Shown: piece by piece, positions 1 through 7,334 of the stretch
How the letters are laid out: the number at the start of each line of letters is the position of its first letter
Numbering within the stretch: position 1 is the first letter of the stretch
NCBI GenBank assembly: GCA_009775705.1
Contig: VSQE01000038.1
Location: 1-22,129, forward strand
Length of the DNA stretch: 22,129 nucleotides
Direction of reading: 5' to 3'
Origin: Prevotellamassilia sp.
Lineage (GTDB): Bacteria; Bacteroidota; Bacteroidia; Bacteroidales; Bacteroidaceae
Made by a program: the position numbers and the translations under genes
The notes under the pieces: generated by a model
Databases searched by the model: none
Seen by the model: the letters and a program-made list of their open reading frames with translations, nothing else
Told to the model about the DNA's origin: nothing

Positions 1-2
1 GG

Positions 3-1238
3 GAAAACAAAGAACGGCTGGAAAACTGTCCCCCCGTAAAATTCCAGGAAATAACCTCTCAATTCGAACCACCCCAACTCACCGCCGACAAGATCGTCAT
101 AGACGGCCTTTTCGGCACAGGACAAAACAAGGCTCTGAACGGCGGCTTTGCCTCACTGGTGAAATTCATCAACGCCTCACCGGCCGATGTCGTCTCCATC
201 GACATGCCTTCCGGACTGATGTGTGAAGACAATACATATAATGTAAGAGGCCATATCGTCCGGTCTCGCCTTACCCTGACGTTCCAGCTGCCCAAACTGT
301 CGCTCCTGCTGGCCGATAACCAACCTTTCGTAGGAGAACTGAAGATTCTGGACATCGGACTGGCCCAAGAAGGCATCTCACACATAGACACACCTTTCTG
401 TCTGACAGAAGAAAATGAAGTCAGACAGATGCTCCGCAAAAGAAATCCCTTCGGACACAAGGGAACATTCGGGCACTCCCTCCTCATTGCGGGACGATAC
501 GGAATGGCCGGAGCCGCCATTCTGGCAGCCAAAGCCTGCCTGAAAAGCGGGGTAGGAAAAGTAACGGTACACACTCCTGTCCGCAACAATGACATCCTAC
601 AGATCAGCATCCCCGAAGCCGTTCTGAGCCACGACCAGAACCAGGAGATATTTACCACCCCCGTCAGCTCCGAAACCTTCAACGCCCTGGCCATAGGTCC
701 CGGACTGGGCACGGAACACAGCAGCGCAATCGCTTTCATCGAACAGGTGCGCCATGCCCATATCCCCGTACTGATCGATGCCGACGGAATCAACATCCTA
801 AGCGAACACAAAGGATGGATCCAGCAGATTCCGCAAAACAGCATTCTCACTCCCCATCCCGCCGAAATGCAACGGCTGGGGAACCGCAGCATCGACTCCT
901 ACTCCACGCTCGCCGAAGCCATTGAAATGGCTGCCCGCCATAAATTCTATATTATCCTGAAAGGACACTATACCGCCGTCTGCACTCCCGAAGGCAGGGT
1001 TTACTTCAACCCCACCGGCAATTCAGGGATGGCGACCGCCGGAAGCGGCGATGTGCTCACCGGCATCATTACTGCCCTTTTGGCCGGCAAATATCCGGCG
1101 GAAAACGCCTGCCGGTTAGGAGTATATCTGCACGGACTGGCCGGAGACATCGCTGCCCGCAAACTGGGCGAGGAAAGTGTCACTGCCACCGACATCATCG
1201 AAGCCCTGCCTGCCGCATTTCTGCACCTGAGAGGATAG
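3..1238 (+). CDS. nnr: Bifunctional NAD(P)H-hydrate epimerase / ADP-dependent NAD(P)HX dehydratase (5' truncated)
   Basis: The frame is open from base 3 with no start, so the gene enters from outside the window. 411 residues are visible, and about 90-100 N-terminal residues are probably missing compared with the usual roughly 500. The first part is the end of the YjeF_N epimerase domain, with VIDGLFGTG near 87-113 and SIDMPSGL near 195-218. From about 430 comes the ribokinase-like dehydratase domain: HKGTFGHSLLIAGR, AIGPGLGT, LTPHPAEM, and GSGDVL with the putative catalytic Asp at 1050-1052. The family repairs hydrated NADH and NADPH: the epimerase interconverts the R and S forms and the dehydratase restores the S form using ADP. 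It is a cytoplasmic housekeeping enzyme. DUF4831 follows after 40 bp on the same strand. The assignment is firm; only the N-terminus is unseen. Confidence 0.95.
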   Translation, partial: ENKERLENCPPVKFQEITSQFEPPQLTADKIVIDGLFGTGQNKALNGGFASLVKFINASPADVVSIDMPSGLMCEDNTYNVRGHIVRSRLTLTFQLPKLSLLLADNQPFVGELKILDIGLAQEGISHIDTPFCLTEENEVRQMLRKRNPFGHKGTFGHSLLIAGRYGMAGAAILAAKACLKSGVGKVTVHTPVRNNDILQISIPEAVLSHDQNQEIFTTPVSSETFNALAIGPGLGTEHSSAIAFIEQVRHAHIPVLIDADGINILSEHKGWIQQIPQNSILTPHPAEMQRLGNRSIDSYSTLAEAIEMAARHKFYIILKGHYTAVCTPEGRVYFNPTGNSGMATAGSGDVLTGIITALLAGKYPAENACRLGVYLHGLAGDIAARKLGEESVTATDIIEALPAAFLHLRG

Positions 1239-1278
1239 CCCTCTCCGAAATTCCGACAATAACAAAAGAAACGACGAT

Positions 1279-2346
1279 ATGAAAAATTTACTGCTTCCAG
1301 CATTTTCTCTATTCGCACTTTTCGCAAACGCACAAACCGAAGTATCTCCCTACCGTCCCGGCCTGACGGAAAACGGCATCACCTATTTCCTGCCCACGAC
1401 CCGCCTGCACGTCACGGTCAAGGCCTCGCGCACAACCTATATACCGGGAGAATTCTGCAAATACGCCGAACACTTCCTGCGCCTGAAAAACGTGCCGCAA
1501 ACCACTTACGACATCTGGGAAATCCAGGACATCAAACTAACCGCATTCGGAGAAGCTGACAAGACAAAGGCCTACTCCATCAAATTGAAGCCCAAGACTT
1601 CCGCACCTCTGGTGGGCATGTCCCCCGATGGCCGGCTGCTCTCTGTCAATGCCGAAGCGCCCGCCATTCCTCCTCTGACACAAGCCTCCGTCACAAAAGA
1701 AAAAACGACGGAACTGAACGCAACGGACTATAAAACGGAAGAAATCCTCTCGGCCGGCAGCACCACCAAAATGGCAGAACTTACCGCCAACGAAATCTAC
1801 GATATCCGTGAGAACCGCTCCCTGCTGATGAAAGGACAGGCAGACTTCATGCCAAAGGACGGCGAACAGCTGAAGCTGATGATCAAAGGTCTCGATACAC
1901 AGGAAGCCGCCCTGTTACAACTATTCAGCGGAAGAACAGAAAAAGAGACACACGTCTTCACTTTCGACTATACCCCCGAACGCGATGTCAGCTCCGACCT
2001 TCTTTTCCGCTTCTCCAGATTCCTGGGACCTGTTGACAAGGACGATCTGGCCGGCGAACCTTTCTACATAAACATAAAAGATCTTGAAAGTTTGCCCGAA
2101 CAAGTAGACGTACCCGGCAAAAAAGCTGAAAAAGAGCCCGTAGACCTGCGCTACGTCGTACCCGGCCGCATCGCCGTCAGCATCTCCACCGGAAGCCGGA
2201 ACCTGGCCACCGCCACATTCTCCGCCGCACAATTTGGACGCATAGAAACACTTGGCGGAGAACTCTTCAACAAAAAGAACACTACACACGTCCTCCTTTA
2301 TCCCGAGACCGGAGGCATCATGAAAATCAATGCAGAACAACCGTAA
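1279..2346 (+). CDS. DUF4831 family exported protein
   Basis: 355 residues. The N-terminus MKNLLLPAFSLFALFANAQ is a typical signal peptide with cleavage expected after NA, so the protein should be periplasmic or outer-membrane associated. The segment with YFLPTTRLHV, YIPGEFCKYAEHFL and IKLKPKTSAPLVGMSPDG is the pattern I recognise as DUF4831, a Bacteroidales family of unknown biochemical role. No catalytic motif and no membrane segment is visible after the signal. It starts 40 bp after the NAD(P)HX repair gene. Its stop lies 10 bp before the preferred start of the GH110 gene, so the two are probably co-transcribed. That hints at a cell-envelope role but does not establish a shared one. Confidence 0.85.
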   Translation: MKNLLLPAFSLFALFANAQTEVSPYRPGLTENGITYFLPTTRLHVTVKASRTTYIPGEFCKYAEHFLRLKNVPQTTYDIWEIQDIKLTAFGEADKTKAYSIKLKPKTSAPLVGMSPDGRLLSVNAEAPAIPPLTQASVTKEKTTELNATDYKTEEILSAGSTTKMAELTANEIYDIRENRSLLMKGQADFMPKDGEQLKLMIKGLDTQEAALLQLFSGRTEKETHVFTFDYTPERDVSSDLLFRFSRFLGPVDKDDLAGEPFYINIKDLESLPEQVDVPGKKAEKEPVDLRYVVPGRIAVSISTGSRNLATATFSAAQFGRIETLGGELFNKKNTTHVLLYPETGGIMKINAEQP

Positions 2347-2356
2347 AAATATCCCC

Positions 2357-4168
2357 ATGAAACATATCCTTATTTTTGTCACATCCTTGCTATTGTCACT
2401 GCCGGTGATGAGCCGCAAAGCAACATTCCATCTGGAAGAATACGGAGTGAAACCCGGCATACAGACAACCTCCGCACAACTGAACGAAGCGCTTTCCCGA
2501 ATCCGGAAAGAAAGCAAACCCGATGACCAGATCATATTGAAATTCACAAAAGGCCGGTATGATTTCCACTCCACCGATGCCGTTAGCCGCGAATACTACA
2601 TATCCAACCACGATCAGGACCAACCCAAACTGATTGGTATTTGTCTTGAAAACTGGAAGAATCTCACACTGGACGGCAACGGTTCCGACTTCATCTTCCA
2701 CGGCCGCATGCTGCCGCTCGCCCTCATCAACTCTGAAAACTGCCGGCTGCAAAATTTCTCCATCGATTTTGAACAGCCGCACATCGCACAAGTTGAAGTG
2801 GTGGCAAACAGCGAGACGGAAGGCATCACCTTCCGCGTAGCTCCGTGGGTGAACTACCGCATCGGAGAAAACGGCTGCTTCGAGACATACGGAGAGGGCT
2901 GGACGGCCCGGCAGAGCGCAGGCATCGCTTTTGAAAAAGACACCCGCCACATCGTCTACAACACCAGCGACCTGGGTATCAACACCTCCGGCTTACGCAG
3001 CACCGGCCAGCCCCGCACCCTCATCGCACCCAACTGGAAAGACAAACGTCTGCAACCGGGTACCATCGTGGCCATGCGCACATGGCACCGCCCCACCCCG
3101 GGCATTTTCCTCAACGAGAACAGCCAGACGGCCATACGCAATGTCAAGGTCCACTACGCCGAAGGCATGGGACTACTGGCCCAGCGCTGCACAGACATCA
3201 GTCTGGACAAATTCGGTGTATGCCTGCGGGGAGCCGATGATCCCCGCTACTTCACCACTCAAGCCGATGCCACCCACTTTTCGCAATGCAAAGGCCGCAT
3301 CACTTCTACCCGCGGCCTATACGAAGGCATGATGGACGACGCCATCAACATTCACGGCGTGTATCTGAAAGTGCGCGAACGCATTGACGACCACACCCTG
3401 CGTTGCCGTTTCGAACACGGCCAAGCCTGGGGATTCGCCTGGGGAGATGCCGGAGATTCGGTCAGTTTCGTCCGATCGCTGACCATGGACCTTGTCGGCG
3501 AGACAAACACCATCGCCTCCATCCGGCCGGCCGACAAGGAGAAAATCTGCGGCGCACGGGAATTCATCATCCGGTTCAGGCAGCCCGTACCGGAAGAGAT
3601 CGATCCGGAACAGGGATTCGGCATTGAAAACCTGACTTGGACCCCCGAAGTCCTCTTCAGCCGCAATATCATCCGCAACAACCGTGCCCGCGGAGCCTTG
3701 TTCAGTTCTCCCCGCCGCACAATATGCGAAAAAAACCTGTTCGACCATACCTCCGGAACAGCCATCCTTCTCTGCGGCGACTGCAACGGGTGGTACGAGT
3801 CCGGCGCCGTGCGCGACCTTGTCATCCGCAAAAACAAGTTCATCAATGCCCTGACCAATATGTTCCAGTTCACCAATGCTGTCATTTCCATCTATCCCGA
3901 AATTCCGGCACTGAAACAGCAGAAAGGATTTTTCCACGGCGGCCGGCCGGGAGCCATCGTCATCGAAGACAACGAGTTCGACACCTTCGACGCTCCCCTG
4001 CTCTATGCCAAGTCTACGGCAGGGCTGACATTCCGCAACAACAAAATAAAAAAGAACACGGAATACAAGCCTTTCCACTGGAACCAGCAACCCGTTCTCC
4101 TCGAACGCGTAACAGACAGCTACACACCGGGGTATAGCGGCTTGTCCAAGGCCATGCGCCCTAACTGA
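2357..4168 (+). CDS. GH110 exo-alpha-1,3-galactosidase (blood group B type), secreted
   Basis: 603 residues from the chosen ATG at 2357. An in-frame ATG at 2330 lies inside the upstream gene and would put nine polar residues ahead of MKHILIFVTSLLLSLPVMS, a good signal peptide, so 2357 is preferred. The body is a right-handed parallel beta-helix with many short Asn/Ile-rich turns. GH110 landmarks are YFTTQADATHF, GLYEGMMDDAINIHG, RRTICEKNLFDHTSG and LLCGDCNGWYESGA. Asp304, Asp327 and Asp328 have the same spacing as the three aspartates I recall as catalytic in GH110 structures. The family cleaves terminal alpha-1,3-galactose with inversion, as in blood group B or linear alpha-Gal caps. Length matches characterised Bacteroides members at around 600. 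Whether it needs the branching fucose (subfamily A versus B) cannot be read here. Confidence 0.9.
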   Translation: MKHILIFVTSLLLSLPVMSRKATFHLEEYGVKPGIQTTSAQLNEALSRIRKESKPDDQIILKFTKGRYDFHSTDAVSREYYISNHDQDQPKLIGICLENWKNLTLDGNGSDFIFHGRMLPLALINSENCRLQNFSIDFEQPHIAQVEVVANSETEGITFRVAPWVNYRIGENGCFETYGEGWTARQSAGIAFEKDTRHIVYNTSDLGINTSGLRSTGQPRTLIAPNWKDKRLQPGTIVAMRTWHRPTPGIFLNENSQTAIRNVKVHYAEGMGLLAQRCTDISLDKFGVCLRGADDPRYFTTQADATHFSQCKGRITSTRGLYEGMMDDAINIHGVYLKVRERIDDHTLRCRFEHGQAWGFAWGDAGDSVSFVRSLTMDLVGETNTIASIRPADKEKICGAREFIIRFRQPVPEEIDPEQGFGIENLTWTPEVLFSRNIIRNNRARGALFSSPRRTICEKNLFDHTSGTAILLCGDCNGWYESGAVRDLVIRKNKFINALTNMFQFTNAVISIYPEIPALKQQKGFFHGGRPGAIVIEDNEFDTFDAPLLYAKSTAGLTFRNNKIKKNTEYKPFHWNQQPVLLERVTDSYTPGYSGLSKAMRPN

Positions 4169-4190
4169 GCACCCCCCTCTTTCTTACATG

Positions 4191-4229
4191 TCCCTTCTTC
4201 CAGCTTTCTGAGAAGAAGGGATTTTTTTA
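4191..4229 (+). terminator. Rho-independent terminator after GH110
   Basis: A perfect 10-bp stem, TCCCTTCTTC (4191-4200) with GAAGAAGGGA (4212-4221), encloses an 11-nt loop and is followed at once by seven T. It lies 22 bp after the GH110 stop and closes that transcription unit. Confidence 0.85.
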
Positions 4230-4361
4230 TTATTGCCTCTATACGGAAAGGCGTCTTATATTGTTTACCTTGCAATAATGAGAATAGCCTGCCGTCTCAC
4301 GTTTTGCGTCGATAAAGAAAACAAGCATTTCGAGCGAAACGTGAACATAAGTTAACTGGCA

Positions 4362-4393
4362 TTTGCTTTTCGCCCGCGGATGTATTATATTTG
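4362..4393 (+). promoter_or_regulatory. Orphan Bacteroides sigma-A-type promoter
   Basis: TTTG at 4362-4365, a 20-bp spacer and TATATTTG at 4386-4393 match both elements of the Bacteroides consensus exactly. This is the best promoter match in the window. Transcription should begin near 4400. No gene on this strand follows before proS, and a terminator hairpin starts only 18 bp later, so the product would be a very short RNA. Confidence 0.6.
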
Positions 4394-4399
4394 CAATAC

Positions 4400-4445
4400 C
4401 AAAGCAGAAGAACCCTGAAAAGCCGCCTGAAAGCGGCTTTTTTTC
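4400..4445 (+). ncRNA. Candidate short orphan transcript, about 45 nt, ending in a terminator
   Basis: This span runs from the predicted start of the 4362-4393 promoter to the end of a T-run. It holds a hairpin with GCCGC (4422-4426) pairing GCGGC (4433-4437), extended by four A:T pairs, loop CTGAAA, followed by T to 4444. Only about 18 nt precede the hairpin. It may be a small RNA, an aborted decoy transcript, or the remnant of an attenuated leader whose gene has been lost. Nothing coding is visible. RNA class is unknown; the call rests only on the promoter-terminator pair. Confidence 0.4.
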
Positions 4446-4456
4446 GGCACTTAACG

Positions 4457-4550
4457 TGAAAAAAACATAGGATCTTGTTGAAAAAAGGTCCTATCTTTTT
4501 TGAAAAACATACTATCTTGTGAAAAAAAGGTCCGTTCCCGTTCTTTTTCC
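4457..4550 (+). repeat. Imperfect tandem duplication with terminator-like hairpin
   Basis: Two degenerate copies follow one another. The first runs about 4457-4500 and the second about 4501-4546, sharing the order TGAAAAA, CATA, TATCTTGT or GATCTTGT, GAAAAAA, GGTCC, pyrimidine/T-rich end. In copy 1, ATAGGATC (4467-4474) pairs with GGTCCTAT (4487-4494) with one G-U, flanked by A-runs on the left and T-runs on the right, so it could act as a terminator in either direction. Copy 2 has lost that pairing. Confidence 0.5.
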
Positions 4551-4654
4551 CAAAAACCTCAAAGTTAAACTTTGAATAGGCACGTTAAATTCTACACAAG
4601 AAAATTAACACAAAAAAAATTGAGACAGGCCTGTCCCTCGCTTTCCGGTGCTAT

Positions 4655-4684
4655 AAAAAAAGACAGGGCCCTCCCGACCCTGCC
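4655..4684 (-). terminator. Terminator of the OmpA-like lipoprotein gene
   Basis: Read on the minus strand, GGCAGGGTC pairs with GGCCCTGTC (9 bp, two G-U) around a GGGAG loop, then seven T. It lies 38 bp beyond the lipoprotein stop. A separate perfect 12-bp palindrome, GACAGGCCTGTC, follows at 4624-4635. Confidence 0.8.
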
Positions 4685-4722
4685 TTTAGTCCAAGTTTAA
4701 CTATGCCATAAAAATGCCAGTT

Positions 4723-5436
4723 TTATCGGCCAGCCTGACGATTGGCTGCATCAATCATTTCCTTGCTGGGGAGGATGTACACCTCTACGCGGCGATTTTG
4801 TTCCTGTCCGGCAGCAGTGGCGTTGGAAGCTACGGGGCTATCTTCTCCATATCCCTGTACGGAAAGAATCTTGGCAGCATTGAAACCGCTGGCCAAAAGC
4901 TGGTTCTTTACGGCTTCGGCACGCTGGAGGGAAAGCTGCTGATTCTTGGCACGGCTCTGTTCGGCAGTGCTGTTCTTCCAGCCTTGATTGTCTGTGTATC
5001 CGTTGATGGTCAATGCAAAAGTTGTATCTTCTGCACGCAGGTTGCTGACAAATTTGGCCAGATCGGAAGCAGCGGCAGGGCTGAGTGTAGCCTGGCCGGT
5101 CTTGAAGAGAAGGCCGGAAGAGAAAGTAGCTTTAACGTAGGGAGTACCCTCGGAATCTGTTAGAAGCTCAGCCTGTGCATTAGCCTGTTCTGCCGCTTTC
5201 TTGGCTTTGTCCATCTTGTTCCCAATCAGAACTCCAGCTCCTGTTCCTACAGCCGCGCCTACGGCACTACCGATTGCCGCCCCCTTGCCGCCGCCGGCCA
5301 ATGAGCCGATCAGGGCACCGATGGCACCACCCCCGCCTGCACCGATAAGTCCGCCTTTGGCCGTATTACTCATAGAGCATCCGCTCAGAAGGAGTGCTGC
5401 GCTCAGAGCGCATGCCGATAGTTTCAATCCTTTCAT
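4723..5436 (-). CDS. OmpA family lipoprotein with glycine-zipper domain
   Basis: 237 residues. A lipoprotein signal ends in LSGC with Cys20 as the lipidation site. Residues 28-72 are a Gly/Ala-rich glycine-zipper stretch (GAGGGGAIGALIGSLAGGG and similar) that probably packs against or into the outer membrane. Residues 74-92 are charged and likely helical. The C-terminal 100-225 is an OmpA-like peptidoglycan-binding domain with GYTDNQG and LSLQRAEAVKNQL; Asp149 and Arg172 correspond to the pair that holds the meso-diaminopimelate side chain in OmpA. The architecture resembles YiaD/YfiB-type tethers linking outer membrane and cell wall. It is divergent from proS, and its own terminator lies at 4655-4684. 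The start is fixed by the signal peptide. Confidence 0.9.
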   Translation of the reverse strand: MKGLKLSACALSAALLLSGCSMSNTAKGGLIGAGGGGAIGALIGSLAGGGKGAAIGSAVGAAVGTGAGVLIGNKMDKAKKAAEQANAQAELLTDSEGTPYVKATFSSGLLFKTGQATLSPAAASDLAKFVSNLRAEDTTFALTINGYTDNQGWKNSTAEQSRAKNQQLSLQRAEAVKNQLLASGFNAAKILSVQGYGEDSPVASNATAAGQEQNRRVEVYILPSKEMIDAANRQAGR

Positions 5437-5488
5437 ACTTTCTTGTTTTGAATGATTAATTAGATGGTATTACAGTCATTATTGAGTG

Positions 5489-5496
5489 CAAAGGTA
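5489..5496 (-). promoter_or_regulatory. -7 element for the OmpA-like lipoprotein gene
   Basis: The minus strand reads TACCTTTG, an exact TAnnTTTG match, placing the transcript start about 45 bp before the gene. No good TTTG -33 element is seen at the right distance. Confidence 0.5.
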
Positions 5497-5538
5497 ATAA
5501 AATGCGCTATATAGTGGCAGAGGAAATGGTTTTTTTAG

Positions 5539-5546
5539 TATTTTTG
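5539..5546 (+). promoter_or_regulatory. -7 element for proS
   Basis: TATTTTTG is an exact TAnnTTTG match 22 bp before the proS start. A clear -33 TTTG is lacking. With the divergent element at 5489-5496 it makes a compact two-way promoter region. Confidence 0.5.
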
Positions 5547-5568
5547 TGCGGAAATTAATGAAAGAGAC

Positions 5569-7050
5569 ATGGCAAAAGAACTGAAAGATCTGACCAAACG
5601 TAGCGAGGATTACTCGAAATGGTACAATGAACTGGTGGTAAAGGCGGACTTGGCTGAACAGGCTGATGTGCGCGGCTGTATGGTAATCAAACCTTACGGG
5701 TATGCCATCTGGGAACGGATCCAGCAGTCGCTGGATGAGCGTTTCAAGGAGACAGGAGTGCAAAACGTTTATTTCCCGCTGCTTATCCCCAAATCCTTTC
5801 TTTCAAAAGAGGCCGAACATGTTGAAGGCTTTGCCAAGGAGTGTGCGGTCGTGACACATTACCGCTTAAAAGCCAATCCCGAAGGAGAAGGTGTAGTAGT
5901 AGACCCGGCAGCAAAGTTAGAGGAGGAGCTGATTATCCGTCCCACATCGGAGACAACAATATGGAACACTTACCGCAAATGGATTCACTCCTGGCGCGAC
6001 CTGCCCTTGCTTTGCAACCAATGGTGTAATGTCATGCGCTGGGAAATGCGTACACGCCTGTTTCTACGCACGAGTGAATTCTTATGGCAGGAAGGTCATA
6101 CAGCCCATGCCACTCGTGAGGAAGCGGAAGAGCGCGCCCGGCAAATGTTGGACGTTTATGCAGATTTTGCAAAGGATATCCTTGCGATTCCGGTGGTCCG
6201 CGGTGTCAAAAGTGCTACGGAACGTTTTGCCGGTGCGCTCGATACCTATACCATCGAGGCCATGATGCAAGACGGCAAGGCTCTGCAAAGCGGAACAAGC
6301 CATTTCCTCGGCCAGAATTTCGGACGGGCTTTCAATGTGCAGTTTGTAGACAAGGAGAACAAACTCGATTATGCGTGGGCCACCTCGTGGGGTGTGAGCA
6401 CCCGACTGATGGGAGCGCTGATCATGACCCACAGCGATGACAACGGCCTCGTGCTACCTCCTCATTTAGCTCCCATTCAAGTGGTTATCATACCTATCTA
6501 TAAAGGAAATGAACTTGACAAGTTCAACGAAACTCTTGGTTCCCTAACGAAGCGTCTGCGCGACATGGGCATTCGTGTGAAATATGACAATGCCGACAAC
6601 AAACGTCCCGGTTTCAAGTTTGCCGACTATGAATTGAAGGGAGTACCCGTCCGTCTTGTCATGGGAGCGAGAGATCTGGAGAACGGAACCATTGAGCTTA
6701 TGCGTCGTGACACGCTGGAGAAACAGACATTGCCCTTTGAAGGCATCGAGAAATATGTAGGCAATCTCCTTGAAGAGATCCAGCAGAACATCTACACGAA
6801 AGCTGAGGAATTCTTGAATTCACGTATTTATCCGTGCGATGATTACGAGGAATTTAAGGAGCGCATCAAAGGAGGAGGTTTCTTCCTTTGTCCTTGGGAT
6901 GGCACTGATGAGACAGAGGCACGGATCAAGGCCGAGACTCAGGCAACGATCCGTTGTGTACCCTACGGTTACGACCAGTCCAATCCCGGAACGGACATGG
7001 TGAGCGGAAAGCCTGCAACCTGCCGTGTGCTGATCGCACGCAGCTACTAA
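5569..7050 (+). CDS. proS: Prolyl-tRNA synthetase, archaeal/eukaryotic type
   Basis: 493 residues, the short class lacking the bacterial editing insertion. It charges tRNA-Pro with proline in the cytoplasm. The N-terminus has the class II aminoacyl-tRNA synthetase start KRSEDYSKWYNELVVKADLA and a motif-1 region with PYGYAIWERIQ. RPTSETTIW begins at Arg124. Motif 2 is about 157-178, RWEMRTRLFLRTSEFLWQEG. Motif 3 lies near TSWGVSTRLMGALIMTH. Then come the anticodon-binding domain (about 290-390) and the C-terminal domain ending in Tyr493, the terminal Tyr typical of this type. The length is as expected and the gene is intact. It has its own promoter element and a terminator just after the stop. 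Confidence 0.97.
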   Translation: MAKELKDLTKRSEDYSKWYNELVVKADLAEQADVRGCMVIKPYGYAIWERIQQSLDERFKETGVQNVYFPLLIPKSFLSKEAEHVEGFAKECAVVTHYRLKANPEGEGVVVDPAAKLEEELIIRPTSETTIWNTYRKWIHSWRDLPLLCNQWCNVMRWEMRTRLFLRTSEFLWQEGHTAHATREEAEERARQMLDVYADFAKDILAIPVVRGVKSATERFAGALDTYTIEAMMQDGKALQSGTSHFLGQNFGRAFNVQFVDKENKLDYAWATSWGVSTRLMGALIMTHSDDNGLVLPPHLAPIQVVIIPIYKGNELDKFNETLGSLTKRLRDMGIRVKYDNADNKRPGFKFADYELKGVPVRLVMGARDLENGTIELMRRDTLEKQTLPFEGIEKYVGNLLEEIQQNIYTKAEEFLNSRIYPCDDYEEFKERIKGGGFFLCPWDGTDETEARIKAETQATIRCVPYGYDQSNPGTDMVSGKPATCRVLIARSY

Positions 7051-7081
7051 TCATCGAAATAGAAATCATACACCAGCAAAG

Positions 7082-7117
7082 AGCGTGTCGGCAGGATGGT
7101 CGGCACGCTTTTGTTTA
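7082..7117 (+). terminator. proS terminator
   Basis: AGCGTGTCGGC (7082-7092) pairs with GTCGGCACGCT (7099-7109), 11 bp with one G-U, loop AGGATG, then a T-rich tail. Confidence 0.8.
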
Positions 7118-7276
7118 TTTATATATTATCGAAAAAGAGACTTATCCCTCTGACAGGACAAATGCGTATCGGCATGCCAGTCTGTTTGCAGGACACCGAT
7201 ACAGACCATGGTCATTGGAATGGGTATGCACACGTAATTTTTGATGTAGGACAAATCCCATGATAAAGGAGTTCCC

Positions 7277-7284
7277 TAACTTTG
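7277..7284 (+). promoter_or_regulatory. -7 element for the acyltransferase gene
   Basis: TAACTTTG matches TAnnTTTG exactly and lies 50 bp before the ATG at 7335. No convincing -33 element is seen. Confidence 0.5.
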
Positions 7285-7334
7285 CAGAAAAAATTGAAGG
7301 AAGAAAAAAACTTTAACCTTAAAAAACTACAACC

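Noticed and set aside
59..892. Long minus-strand open frame across the NAD(P)HX repair gene
   Set aside because: It is a shadow of a confidently identified gene on the other strand; the translated sequence shows no family pattern.
2330..2356. Upstream ATG for GH110 overlapping the DUF4831 gene
   Set aside because: It would place polar residues before a good signal peptide; the ATG at 2357 gives a normal export signal.
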